A program made the translations under genes and the position numbers. The notes under the pieces were generated by a model. It ran no database searches. It saw only the letters and a program-made list of their open reading frames with translations, and was not told the origin of the DNA. Shown piece after piece: positions 1 through 11,700 of a DNA stretch of 41,406 nt; the first letter of the stretch is position 1, and the number at the start of each line of letters is the position of its first letter. The DNA comes from Acanthaster planci (taxonomy: Eukaryota > Echinodermata > Asteroidea > Valvatida > Acanthasteridae), in contig NW_019091553.1 in NCBI RefSeq assembly GCF_001949145.1, positions 441,442 through 482,847 of the forward strand, in the 5' to 3' direction.

Positions 1-2500
1 AACAGAAAAATAAGTAGAGAAACAAAGCCTTTTCTGCACTGTGCGAAGAGCCAGTAAGTATGTTTGAGTAGGCAGTCTTAAACCAAATGATGTTAAGATC
101 AGCCCAGCTTATATAAATTCCCATTCATAAATACTTGTTGAGTCAGAAACTCACATTAAAGTTCACAAATTGATGGTATGCCCCTGTTGGAAGTAGTCAT
201 TAACATCGCCTTAGAAATAAACTGGCATGCACGTGGCACATACTACAGTTGTGTAGAGCGCCACTGGCCAATGGAACATTTAAATAGGCGTACATTTTCC
301 TGTGGCTCTCCAACGAACATTTAAGACCAGCAAAACGCATTTATACCCATAAATAAATAAATCAGTTGATGAATTAATAACAATAAGCAAAAAAGAATCA
401 AGTCTAAAAACAAGGAAGGTTTAACATGCAGAAATCATACTTTTGTTGACGAAAATCATCATGCTCAGAAACGTACAGCCGCCATCTTGGATCATGACAT
501 TATGCTCTAGAATGATTTTGAATTTGCAAAGTTTTCATGTTATAAAAAAAAAACTTTTCTTAAATAAAATTCAACTTCACACTGATCCAATTTATTTTCT
601 ACTTTACACCTAACACTCAGGTTTCTATAATTTCACTTCACAGTTCTTTACATAAATGGAGCCTCCTACGACATCTGCAAACACTACATATAAGAAAATT
701 GGCGCCTGTTGAAGGACGTGATGTGTTAAGTGAAATTAACTCTAAATTAACTCCAAAAAAGAAAGCAAAATTTAGTTTTCTCGAAAAGTACAACATTCTG
801 GGTGGAAATATTTTACAGAGGGATTGAAACTGTTTCAAACTGTAGTTTCTTTCAAGTAAGATATTTCAGGATTATACCGTAGTCCTATTGTCGGGATTCT
901 ACTTTACACCACCTTTAAGAACGGCATATGAGGCCCAAACTGTCGACTTATAGGAATAGCTTTCCTTTCTTTAGCTATCTATGAATATCTGTCAATGTGC
1001 TTATGAGTATAACCCCTGAAGTGGTGAATAGCGATGTGAAAGTTTACGCACAACATTTTCAAACTACTTTAGATGCCACTTCTCTAGATGCTGAGCCACA
1101 CAAAATATCCTTTTCGGGAAGCAGCCAAAAACTAAACCTTAAAGCATTTACAAATTTGAGCCATTGTCATATTTGCAATCTGTGTTCGGTTGCATGCTAA
1201 ACCCAAAATGCAGCGCCCTTTATAGTCTTCATTGCTCCATTTCGGCTAAAATCATGCCAAGGTAAACAAGACTTGCTAACCTGTATATTTTGCAGTGCTG
1301 CTTTAGAGGAGGTGGTTGTTCCTCGCTCGAGCAAAGCAAAGAGCAAGTTAGCAACATTTACAATAAGTGGGCCGTCGTTAGTTGAAACGAGGAACAGAGC
1401 AAGAAGGGGCAACTTGTAATAGAGGTTTAACGACAATCATGATCAAAGTATAGGTAGGCGCGCCGAGGACGGGGAGCGGTGTCCTTTTTTTTCTGGTCAG
1501 ATGAAAAGCATTGAACAGGGAACGACCAGTCTTTCTTCCAGCTGCTTTGGGATGGCAGATGTAATAGGTTTTCCTGGCAAATTTAGGAAAATGTGCGATC
1601 TAATCAGTAAATAAAATTTCAATTTGGCGTAGATTTTGAAAACGACATAAACCATTTCATTTTCGCAATAACAAGCATTCGACTTCGCTTTGCATCTTTC
1701 AAATAAATGAATGTGCATTACGTTTCACTACGGAGGTTACAGATACGTGACTGGGATTTCGGATTGACGTATTAGTTGTCAATAATGCATTCTTATTCGC
1801 CAAAAAAATGTCCTTTACGTGACCCTTTGGAAGTGGATCATTAATCCTTTTCATTGATATTTATTCAAAATTGCAAATCATACCTCCAACTTCATTAGAA
1901 TATACATTTGTACTAAAATCATCACACAACTTTTTGTCATGCTACCCATGAATGTTTATAGTGTTTGTCAAACTGTAGAAAGAAAATTAAGATTTTTGTG
2001 ATTAAAACGCAGCACAAGAAGGAAAGTGCCCTCAGTGCCAGTGTTTATAGGTTTCCTACCACAGTCGGTATGTTTCCAGTGGCAGCATGAATAGCTTATT
2101 TCAATCATGAATATTCAAACATTTAACAAATTAACTTAACACTTCTACTTCTATTAGCACATAAGCGAATTCCAATTCGTTACCAGGCATACGTTAAACA
2201 ACACTTCCCGCAAAATTGCCTGCATATTTTCCGAAATAGATTGAGTTCAATTTAAGGCGAATGCAGAATTGTAGAGGTGCATTCGATTTCACGCAAAAAT
2301 GAATACCAATATACTAAACCAGTGCAATATCGAAAAATTGAACTGAATGCACCCTGATTGAAATAGAATTTGTATTTGTTAAATAGAAACGGGGATTTGA
2401 ATGTTTGTTCTATTTCGCTCGAAAACGAACGCTGCCATTACTATTTCATTTACATATTTTCCGACATATGCCGACATATGTTATCGTATGAAAAATGTAA
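1..2500. other. Intergenic, nothing recognised
   Basis: AT-rich sequence with short ORFs on both strands, none with a recognisable domain or splice-consistent exon. It lies downstream of the discoidin gene. I looked on the minus strand for a sixth discoidin domain and saw none. Confidence 0.5.
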
Positions 2501-2721
2501 TACTGCACAATAATGAAATAGAAATTGCCGATGATGTTACATGAACCGATAATGAAGATCGGTCAATAATGTTGTAACCCCAAACTGTCCGATGACGAAA
2601 TAACAAAAAGACCAATAATGTGACAACAATTTGTTGCTTGTATTTCGGAAATTTTGGGTACTTATGATATCATTGGCCTCTTTATGTCAAGATTTTCGTG
2701 TTATTGCATTATTGGTCAATC

Positions 2722-2779
2722 TTATAACACATCTCAACCACAGACAGAATCTGCAGAATCTGTGGGTGAGGTGTTATAA
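2722..2779. repeat. Hairpin element, near-perfect palindrome
   Basis: The arms start TTATAACAC and end GTGTTATAA and meet at GAATCTGCAGAATC, symmetric about 2750. Weaker inverted similarity continues outward (CGGTCAATAATG near 2558 against its complement near 2955), so this is probably the centre of a fold-back MITE of roughly 400 bp. Confidence 0.6.
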
Positions 2780-3544
2780 AACAATACTGACTGCTTTATT
2801 TTTCGTAAAACTAGTCTCCTTTGGTGATCAATGAAGCGTTCTATTTTGCCTCAGCTTCGTCTTGGAAATAGAATTATCCATGGATCACCTCAAGAGGCTA
2901 GTTTACTAGACCACTTGAAGCAGTCAATATTTGTATATTATTACACTATTGGACCGTTATTACATTACCTGCAGATGTCCCTAATCAGCCAGATCATAAT
3001 ATGCTATATGAAATGGTTGACTACGGACATCCGCGGCCAAGTAAGCCACACATGCACATCAGTAACTCCGGCACCAATTTTCCATCAAAACGACTTTACA
3101 TCCCATAGACTAGGGAGTGCTTTGTTAGTCTAAAGATGGAGGACGAAATTAAGGTGTGGAGAAAGTTCAACATAGTTTTTGTAAGTAAATAATTTTAATA
3201 ATTGTCGCAATTTGCTTTGATGAAGCGCACCCTCTCTGGCCAATTGCTTGCAGCGCACGCACCACATTTTTCCCAACATGTATGGAGGTGAGTGCAATGG
3301 GTGGTGAGATTCGTGCTTTTTTGTTTGTAGCGACGCCATTTTTACATTATTAGAGGAACCTGAAAATCATGTACTTATTTTAACCTTATCAATGACACTA
3401 AATATAAGCATTTTTCCTATTCAACACTTTATAAAATGGGGTTACGACCTGCGAAGTGTCAGAACTAGACGTAGTTCTATTCGTTTATGCCCCGTAACGT
3501 TATCCATTTACATTTATCAGCGGGTTAAGATAATTCATTGGCAT

Positions 3545-3990
3545 TCGTTGTGTTCCATTTTTTTTTTGCTTTTTCGCAAATTTGCGAAAAAGGCATTGTT
3601 TTTGTTCCTTTTTTTTCTTTGTTTTTTTTCGCAATTTTGCGAAAAGACTTTCCTTTTGTTTTGTTTTTTGGCTTTTTCACAAGTTGCAAAAAATACATTC
3701 TTTTTGTTCTTTTTTTGCTTTTTGCAATTTTTCGAAAAAGGCATTCTTTTTGTTCCTTTTTTTTGCTTATTCGCAATTTTGCGAAAAGGCATTCTTTTAG
3801 TTGTGTTTTTGGCTTTTTTGGAAGTTTGCGAAAAAAACATTACTCTTGTTCTGTTTTTTTTTGGCTTTTTGCAAGTTTCGAAAAAGTAATTTTTTTGTTC
3901 TGTTTTTTGCTTTTTCGTAATTTTGCGAAAAAGGCATTGTTTTGTCCTTTTTTGGGGCTTTTTCGCAATTTTGCGAAAAAGACATTCTTT
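3545..3990. repeat. Tandem array of about nine ~49-bp units, each with a palindrome
   Basis: Each unit is T-rich on the plus strand and contains a version of TTTTTCGCAATTTTGCGAAAA, a self-complementary core. Cores lie at about 3573, 3628, 3676, 3721, 3770, 3818, 3868, 3914 and 3964, spaced 45-55 bp. Linkers read CATTCTTTTTGTTC with small changes. Because of the composition, long ORFs are open on both strands (for example 3535-4044 minus), giving low-complexity Lys- or Phe-rich products; I treat these as artefacts of the repeat. Confidence 0.9.
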
Positions 3991-4099
3991 TTGTTCTGTT
4001 CTTTTTTCTTCCTTCTTTTTCTTCCTCTTCTGACCAAAGCCCATGTGTTTTGTGCACGTTTTTTCTGCCGTTGACTTTGGTCCTTTTGCAACTTTGGAT

Positions 4100-5130
4100 C
4101 TTTATCAAACTTTGTGGTGTCATAATGACGTCATCAAGTGATTTATTATTGATTTTTCAATATTTATTTCGGCCCACGGATTTTGTAAACGTTTTCCAGG
4201 CACTTGTATTTTGGTAACTTAGCAATATTTGATCGTCATCAAAGTTACACCAAGTATTCCCCATAAATCGAAGATAATACGTAGATAGTTACGTCATTAT
4301 GACGTTGTCAAGTGATTTATTATTAAACGTTGAATATTCCATTAAATTCGATCGGGTAGAATATTCTTCAAATCATATACAGATGTAGTCACCGTCGTAT
4401 TTTGTCCAATACCGATATATCGCTTTTTTCATAACGACATTATGGAAATGTCAAATGTTATTAATTTTGCACGGATTCTACTCTTTTTTTGCTTAAAAAA
4501 TATGGCTGGCACCTGATCTGCTTGGGGACGTGTTAAGTTGCGAACCCCAAACACGACGAGTGATGAGTGCTTTAGAGGAGTTTTGACCTTATGTGATGAT
4601 GACGTCATCAGGAGACAAGTCATATGACATTAAAGGCACACTCTTTAAGGCCTATATCTCCTGAAGTAGATGCCCGATCGGGGTTTAAATCTTGCAGATA
4701 TCTTCAAAAGCGAGGGCTTTGGAGAAATATTGACCTGATGTGATGATAACGTTATCAGGAGACAAGTCACGTGACATTAAAGGTGCACTCTTCAAGGCCC
4801 TATATCTGCTGAAGTACATGCCCGATAGGGTTCAAATCTTGCAAATATTTTGAAAAGGGAGGGCTTTAGAGGAATATTGACCCGATGTGATGCTGATGTC
4901 ATCAGGAGGCAAGTCACATGACATTAAAGGTTCATGGTTTAAAGCCTTCTATCTCCTGAAGTACATATCCCATGGAGCTGAAACTTTGCAGGTAACAAGA
5001 AAGGGAAGTGTCTTAGTCGAAGATTTACCTGATGTGATGATGATCAGATGAGGATTTAAATTACAGAGTACATGCACTTTTTAAAGCATGTTTTTCCTGA
5101 AGTATATGCCTGGTTATGTTGAAACCTTAG
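4100..5130 (+). repeat. Satellite-like tandem repeat, ~150-170 bp units with TGACGTCA-type palindromes
   Basis: Clear direct copies start near 4599, 4744 and 4891, with a partial fourth near 5041. Each begins with a variant of GATGACGTCATCAGGAGAC, then ACATTAAAGG, AAGGCC, CTCCTGAAGTA and CTTTGCA/CTTGCA. An older pair at about 4120 and 4293 shares ATGACGTCATCAAGTG and TTTATTATT. No ORF is conserved between units. Confidence 0.85.
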
Positions 5131-5736
5131 ACCCGAATGATCATGATGAAATAATTACACCATCAGGTTTGTGCAGTAGATTCGTTTTTCAACTTAACAA
5201 AACGAATGCGAAAAAGCTATCTCTTCTGTTGGCAAACAGACTCTATTGCTCTTCTTTTTCCCATGATCTAGACTGATTAGAGGGATGAATCTACTGACAT
5301 GTTATAAACAGCAAGCAACACCATGACCACGAAATAAAGTTTACTTGAACACTGCAACCAACGAATATTGGCCTCAATATTCTTTTATAATCTTCACCAT
5401 ATTTTTACCCCAACACACCAACCGCTTTCAAGGTGAATTCACTAATAAACTGTTTTATTTTTGTCTAACAAGGAGGTGCAATATTAGACTATAGCGTCAG
5501 ACAAGAAGGAATTTTTGAATGAATAAAACTTCTGTACGAGTGTTTAATATAGGCCCTAACCAACGCCCCATAAAAGGGTTTCTCTCACGTTCACGTTTAA
5601 GCAGTTTATTTTTAATTCAGTTTGATATAAGCAATTCATTACTTGCAAGCTCACGTATAAGAAGTGTTCAGTTGGACTGTGTGTATATAGCCCATGCATT
5701 TTCAGGTCAGTGTGTAATTTATGAAACTTGGGCCCT
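5131..5736. other. Region just past the discoidin coding sequence
   Basis: Possible 3' UTR on the minus strand if exon 13 is terminal. Otherwise nothing recognised. Confidence 0.4.
5605..5610 (-). promoter_or_regulatory. Candidate polyadenylation signal AATAAA
   Basis: AATAAA on the minus strand lies about 127 nt past the in-frame stop of the unspliced exon 13 (5737). It would serve the read-through ending of the gene. The hexamer is common in AT-rich DNA, so this alone is weak evidence. Confidence 0.35.
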
Positions 5737-8700
5737 TTACACTTCAGTACCAGCACTCTGTGAGAATATACATGTGTCGCAGAACTCACTTGGGCAACCG
5801 AGAAGCTCCAGTCTCATTGCAGAGAAACCGTGCCAAGATAGAGGCACAACTCGCACCAGCCTTGCTAAGACTGGTTGACTGAAAAGATTCTCAACAGGCG
5901 AATCCCTATCAGAGTTCGCCAAGAAGACCTGCCAAAAAAGAGAAGTTCACATTTTACACATGACTTTTAAGGCTAAGAACCTTAACCAATGGCCTTTAGT
6001 TTTTACGTGTTTATAGTGGTCGCCATCTTTCTGAGGTCATGCACTTACACTGATTGCAAAGTAACCCAGCTGTGCACAGAAAAGGACGATATATTTTGCC
6101 ATTGAAACTTGACTGACTGGACATTAGAACGGCTTATGATGAATATACATGTAGTTGTTTTTCATTCTTCATTTTTTCTTATAGAAAAAACAGGATAATG
6201 AAACGTGGGTTTCTATTCTAATTTTGATTTCGATAGAAATGGCTGCTTCTGTACCAAATGCGCACACTCTTTTCGAAGGGGACTGATGGCAAAAAAGGGA
6301 AGCTGCATTAGAGTGAAAGAAAATGTTCATTTCTCTGTATACGTGTCAATACCATTTTAAGTTACATTTTTGAATTTCAACTGAAGTGTCATTGACAGGA
6401 ACTCTTTTGAAGGGAATAATTTATTACCTGCACTCTTCCGCTTTCATCAGCCACATCATGGATTAAACCAGCAGCAGTAGTCTCTAAACAGTTGCCACAG
6501 TAGCCCACCTTGTAGGTCTCCACCCAGTGGCGTTGTGTTGATCCATCGTGAGCTAACCCACCTCCTTGGGTGACCACTCCAGTTACAACTGTGTCTGAGC
6601 CTAAATTGACCTGTATCCACGGATGGGTGTCAGTACTCATGGGTGACCACGCTTGTTGGTTATTAAGTCTGGCTGAGTGAGCACTGCTATGCCCAAGGGG
6701 GTCTTCAAGCACACTAGACGCCGTCATTCTTTCATCAGGGATTGTCCCGTCTTCAACACCCAGCTTATCCTCACAACGACCTTTAACACGCATGAAAGAG
6801 GACTGGTGAATGGCATATACGAAGTGTGATTGCAATTATCGACATGCTACTATGTGTATATGAAAATTCTTATTTCTCTCATTGTAGTCGGAGTAGTACA
6901 TGTATTGAGGTCTTTATTCAACATTTTTCTCAGTTCATCCTGAAAATGTTTCCTCTTTTTACTGAGGAAATTAAAGGAAAATCACATTGTCTTAGATTGA
7001 AAAGATAAGGAATAAGAAGCAGTGACTGAGGCCCTGGTTGCCGTCTATTAAATACTCTTGCACAAAAACGTAAACTCCATAATCCTTTGACTTATTTGAC
7101 CGTGTACATTCGTAAGGTTAAGATCCATATGTTGGGAGGTAGCCAGTCATAATTTATAGCGATTCTTAATGCATAAAGGGTAGAAAAAGAAGAAGGTGCA
7201 TTGAGTTAATGTCAATTTGTTCAAAAGTTATTCTATTGCCCTGCATATAATTATTCACATTTCCCAGCCCGCGCCTCTGTTCGTGTTGAAGGTGTACGTA
7301 TGTACCCCCATTAGTACGTACATCATGATGGCCCCACATAGCTAACAGTCCCAAATCCTCTGATTTCAATATGATTCTACGTACACCCTCAGGGGTTAGG
7401 ATTAATAAAGAGTTTTCACATCACCAAATAAGAAACAAATAAAATCACCCATCTTAACTGAGATGAGTAACATCAGCCTATTTTGAAGTTACTCTAATTT
7501 CTTTGCCACATGCTCGCTTTGGCAATTTCAAAATAAGCATCCAAACAAATCAAGAAGTTTCGGTGAATTTGGATGCCTAAAATTGTATATTAAAGACTCT
7601 ACATGATTACAGCCGTTTTAAAGCGTCTGTATGGGCAGTGCATTGATGCTGTTCGTAATAAGTTAAATAGATCGGGCGTTCAGAAATCCTGTTCACTTAG
7701 AGACAGTGTTGAAGACAAAGCCTTACCTCTGCATCCCCACAGTTCAATTTGACTAAGAAATCTACGATGAATCAGTTCTCTGTACCGCAGTTTTACAAAT
7801 CGGGTGTACAGAGCCGATGGAAAACGTATTACTCCTGCCTTGTCCAAGCTCGGAGTGAAGAACTGTCAGAAAACCACAAGAAATTTATTTAGATGTTAGT
7901 TAGTTACCTAATTATACAGAGGAAATCATTGTTCTCTTTTTATGCCAGTCATGCAAGCCTTCCCTTTTACGGCAGTAAATACCGTACCTCTGTAATTATA
8001 ATTCACAGTTAGATGACTTGATTTACTTGCTAGAATTATATTCCGCACTGGAGAGATCCCATAAGTATATAGAGTTTGTGTGAGTTGCACTCTTGTCTAG
8101 CTTGGTGTAGAGTTCATTGATAATAGAATCGCCACTGTTTGATGGGTATTCTTGTCGAACCTGGCATTGTCTGACGAACACTCAGGGCAGGTGTCCCACT
8201 CACCGGTTTTGTCCCCTGTCCTGGCACTTGCGGCGCTAGAAATTTCGTCGCTGGCATGCATATGCAGAATGCTTGCTTCGCTATTTCGATCCCATAGTCA
8301 AATCTTGCATCAATATGGATAATGTAGGGATTACTTATCACATTTGAACGAAAGCTGGTAAAATTCTTTACCCCTGTGTATATAAGCAAACTTGAATTCT
8401 CTATTCTAGTGGGTTGATCCATGGCAACAAAAGTGAACAGATATTGACTGGTTCGAGTGGTATAGTAAAGTAAACTAGCCTCCCGATAGATAAAGCAGTA
8501 TTTGTTTTATAAGTTTTCACCCACAGATTCTGAGCTGAAAATCAATAATGAAACACCAAAACATTAATCAAAGTTAATTCAAGAATTACAAGGGGAATAT
8601 CAATTTTGTCAAGCCAATATTTTACAGTGCTTGTAAAGTACCAAGATCACATCAATACTTGGGGAAGTTTCACAAACAGAGATCAAGACAAATTACGGGT

Positions 8701-11700
8701 AATATATAACAGCTGGAAGATAAAACTAATATTCATACCTTCAGAGTTTCCATCTGTTCAAAACTAAATTTTCAAATTTTATTTGAAGCAAATTACCATG
8801 CATGCAATGCGATTGGATGTTGCATCAACATTAATATTCGCATCTGTCGCCACTGGGGATGAGGTATTAAAAATTGCCTGGGCGAACTGGTGAGTTAGCC
8901 ACGTCTCTCAAAATAAGGATTCTTGAGATGCTGTCCTCAATGGGGAAGATTGACCATGTGTTTACTGGGTATGATTGCTGGGGCTCTATATGAGATGATG
9001 GCTGTAATTCCTGATGCTCGTTTCTAAGTGATGGCCAGAAACAGTCATGATTTGTCTGGAATCGAACCAAGTGTTGCTTAAAGCTCTAAACCAATGGAAA
9101 TAACCGTCAGTTTAATTCGTTGGACATTGTCCCGCATTACAATACCACGTGTTTGAGCAAGCAGCGTATCAAGCTTTTTTTGGGGGGGGTTCAAAATCGA
9201 ATGCGGTTTCGGACTCATTCAATATTACGTTAGGGAGAATATAAATCACGAACTCCTGGTCCCGACATCCTTGCTTTTAGTTGCTGGTGCTGTTTTATTG
9301 GGGTTTTGGTGCTAATATACGGATTACATTCTTGTCTGCTCACCTCTGAAGTATTCTTTGAAAAAAAATCCGTCATGGAACAAGTTACCCCCTCCCCATC
9401 CCCTGCTGGATACGCCATTGGTCTGAGCTGGTGCAAAAGTGGTCTGTCTGTCTTTGCCAAAGAGATTCACAGTTGGATGTAGCTTTTGTGTGCACGGTAG
9501 AAATGTGTTCGCAGGAAAGTGGGGGTTCCTAGGCACTTCATACATCAGCCCTGCATGACTTTTGTCGTCATTTTCCCTGGTTTTTTTTTTCATGAGGTGA
9601 TCACATTTTATGATACATGGATACTGGAACTTGTTGGAATTAGTATGTATTTTGAAGTCTGCCCTTTTGAAATATATCATAATGTCTATGAACACCTTGT
9701 TCTAAATACCAGCTGGTGGGCGATATTCCTCACTGGCGAAGCCTTTATTTGTTGACGTCCTCTGGAGTAATGGGACGTTTATGTTCCACATGCCCCTTTC
9801 CAATTTTTTTGAAGTGAATTAACAAGCACCCCTGTAAGCCACTATTGGATCTCTTACTATTGGATCCTTCACAACGTCGACTGGGTTGCTTTCTCTGTCG
9901 TTGAAACCTATTAAATTTGTAGCTAGTACGTCACCCGGCCAACGGGATCGAGAGTGACAATAAAGGCTTACGCTATGAGCCAAAATACACGTCTGGGTAC
10001 TATTCAAGGTTTCGTTGCTACGGATATAGTTCTTTTCAGAGCGAGGCTGCATGTGAATAGTCTTTGTGGAGTGATGGTACAAAAAAGTAAAACTGGCAAG
10101 CGTCACATGACACACTTTTGACCGATCAAGATACAGAATGTGTGGGTGAGGTGTTACACGGTTCAAATCAAACCCCGCGATGTGCTGTTCTCTATGGAAT
10201 TCCATGTCTGCCGTCGCCCGTCGTGCGTCGTCCGTCGTGCGTCATCCGTCGCCCACGCGTGCGTTGTCCGTCGTGCGTCGCTCGTCGCCCGTTTTTTTCG
10301 TCTCGATTGCGCAGTGGTATTTTTAACTTTGACCCTTCATCGTTTCACATGTCCATGTACTTGTTCGATCGATCCATCGTGCCTGACTCTCATTTTATCA
10401 GTAGAACTAGAAAATGTATTCGTTTTTGCAGTTGCGCCGAACTCCACTTGAAAGAAAAAATAATATCCTTTCATTTTTAAAGACTGACAACTGTTAACCG
10501 ACGTGTATATGAAATAATACTGTTTTTGTTACATCGATAACTTAGTTACTCCAGACGTAACTTTACTCGTTAACGGCCTGACGTTAGGTCTATAGCCTAT
10601 GTAATATTTCTGTCTGTCCCTGCACGATATCCCACAGAATTGAATGTAAATAATAAATTATTTACAATGCTTGATTCCTTAATAGTTTTCAGAACTGACG
10701 AACTGATTCAACATTATTTTTAGTGCGGGTATACTTATGATGGAATCTGCTGTATACTCCAAATTAGTTGCAGGTAGGCTCACAGAAGTCTTTTAAAGAG
10801 TAAAGTTACTTGTTAGCCCCATAAATAATGCTGATGTACTGGGAAACCTGTTCTCATTGGTCTATCCAACATGGCATACACATCCACAAAACCAACTCGT
10901 CACATTTTCTGAAACTTAAAGCAAAAGCGGTGAAGCCAATGTTCATGCTTTGGAATATTATCATTTGTTCCAAAGAGCAGTGCTGCGTGTCGGAAAAAGC
11001 TGTAGTAACAAGAGACGCACATGTCTTCGGTGGAGTATGTTGGCGCGCTGAAGTGTTGGGCGACAGCCAAGCCAGGTGGTCTGCGACAAACGCTCCGGAG
11101 GTGCTTTGCGAGTGCGAAGCGCCACAGGGTGCGTTAGAAAGTGGCATTGTAGATCAGATTAGTAGTGGTACAACTGTAGTGACTGCCGGCGTTAAAATGA
11201 GCGCTGCCAGGGACCATTTATTCGAGATGTCTCGTTAACGTGTGCACGGGCATTGTACCTCGGACGTTTGCAGGGGAGTGTCCTGAAGAAGTTATTATCT
11301 AGGATGCAAATAGTACGGGTGGGAAGCGTAAACCGCAAAACGAGATCGCAGATGGAACGGTCACGTCTGAATGAACAAAGCAGGGTGGTGGACTTAGTAA
11401 AGATGGTGCCTGTCTCTGCATTTTCCAGTAGCGTCTTAAAGTGCTTGAGGAGAATGTCTCTGACAGCCAGGTAGAGCGGGTGGTATGTAAGCACGAGAGA
11501 GATGCGATCTTGCTGTTTAGACAGGGCTTTCTTTGTGACAGTTTCCCAGGTTATAGAAGAAATCTTGCGGAGAGCTGCGTCAGTGACAGATAGTGGGTTG
11601 CCACAATGGTGGAAAAATCCATTCATTTACTTACAACGCAGTTTGTACATGTTTTTATCGCTGCAAAGTCTGCGGAGACACGGAAGTTTGCTGTATGAGA

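Noticed and set aside
3525-4123. Several overlapping ORFs of 70-178 codons on both strands giving Lys- or Phe-rich proteins
   Set aside because: They are by-products of the 49-bp T-rich tandem repeat; all frames are low complexity and open on both strands.
1-5700. Search for a sixth discoidin domain downstream of exon 13
   Set aside because: No Cys-..-Leu-Gly-..-Asp-Gly start or Leu-Gly-Cys end seen on the minus strand.
8867-9070. Plus-strand segment reading SLKIRILEMLSS and YDCWGS, faintly like a discoidin end
   Set aside because: Wrong strand, no Leu-Gly-Cys, no convincing acceptor or donor, and no matching first half.
10137-10190. Possible tRNA-derived SINE, because GGTTCAAATC resembles a B box
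   Set aside because: The neighbouring bases do not pair as a T-arm stem and no matching A box was found.
10118-10480. Two overlapping plus-strand ORFs rich in Arg, Ser and Val
   Set aside because: They follow the CGTCGTCC simple repeat and have no domain.
10828-11238. 136-codon plus-strand ORF
   Set aside because: It is the antisense shadow of the degraded GIY-YIG part of the Penelope-like element.
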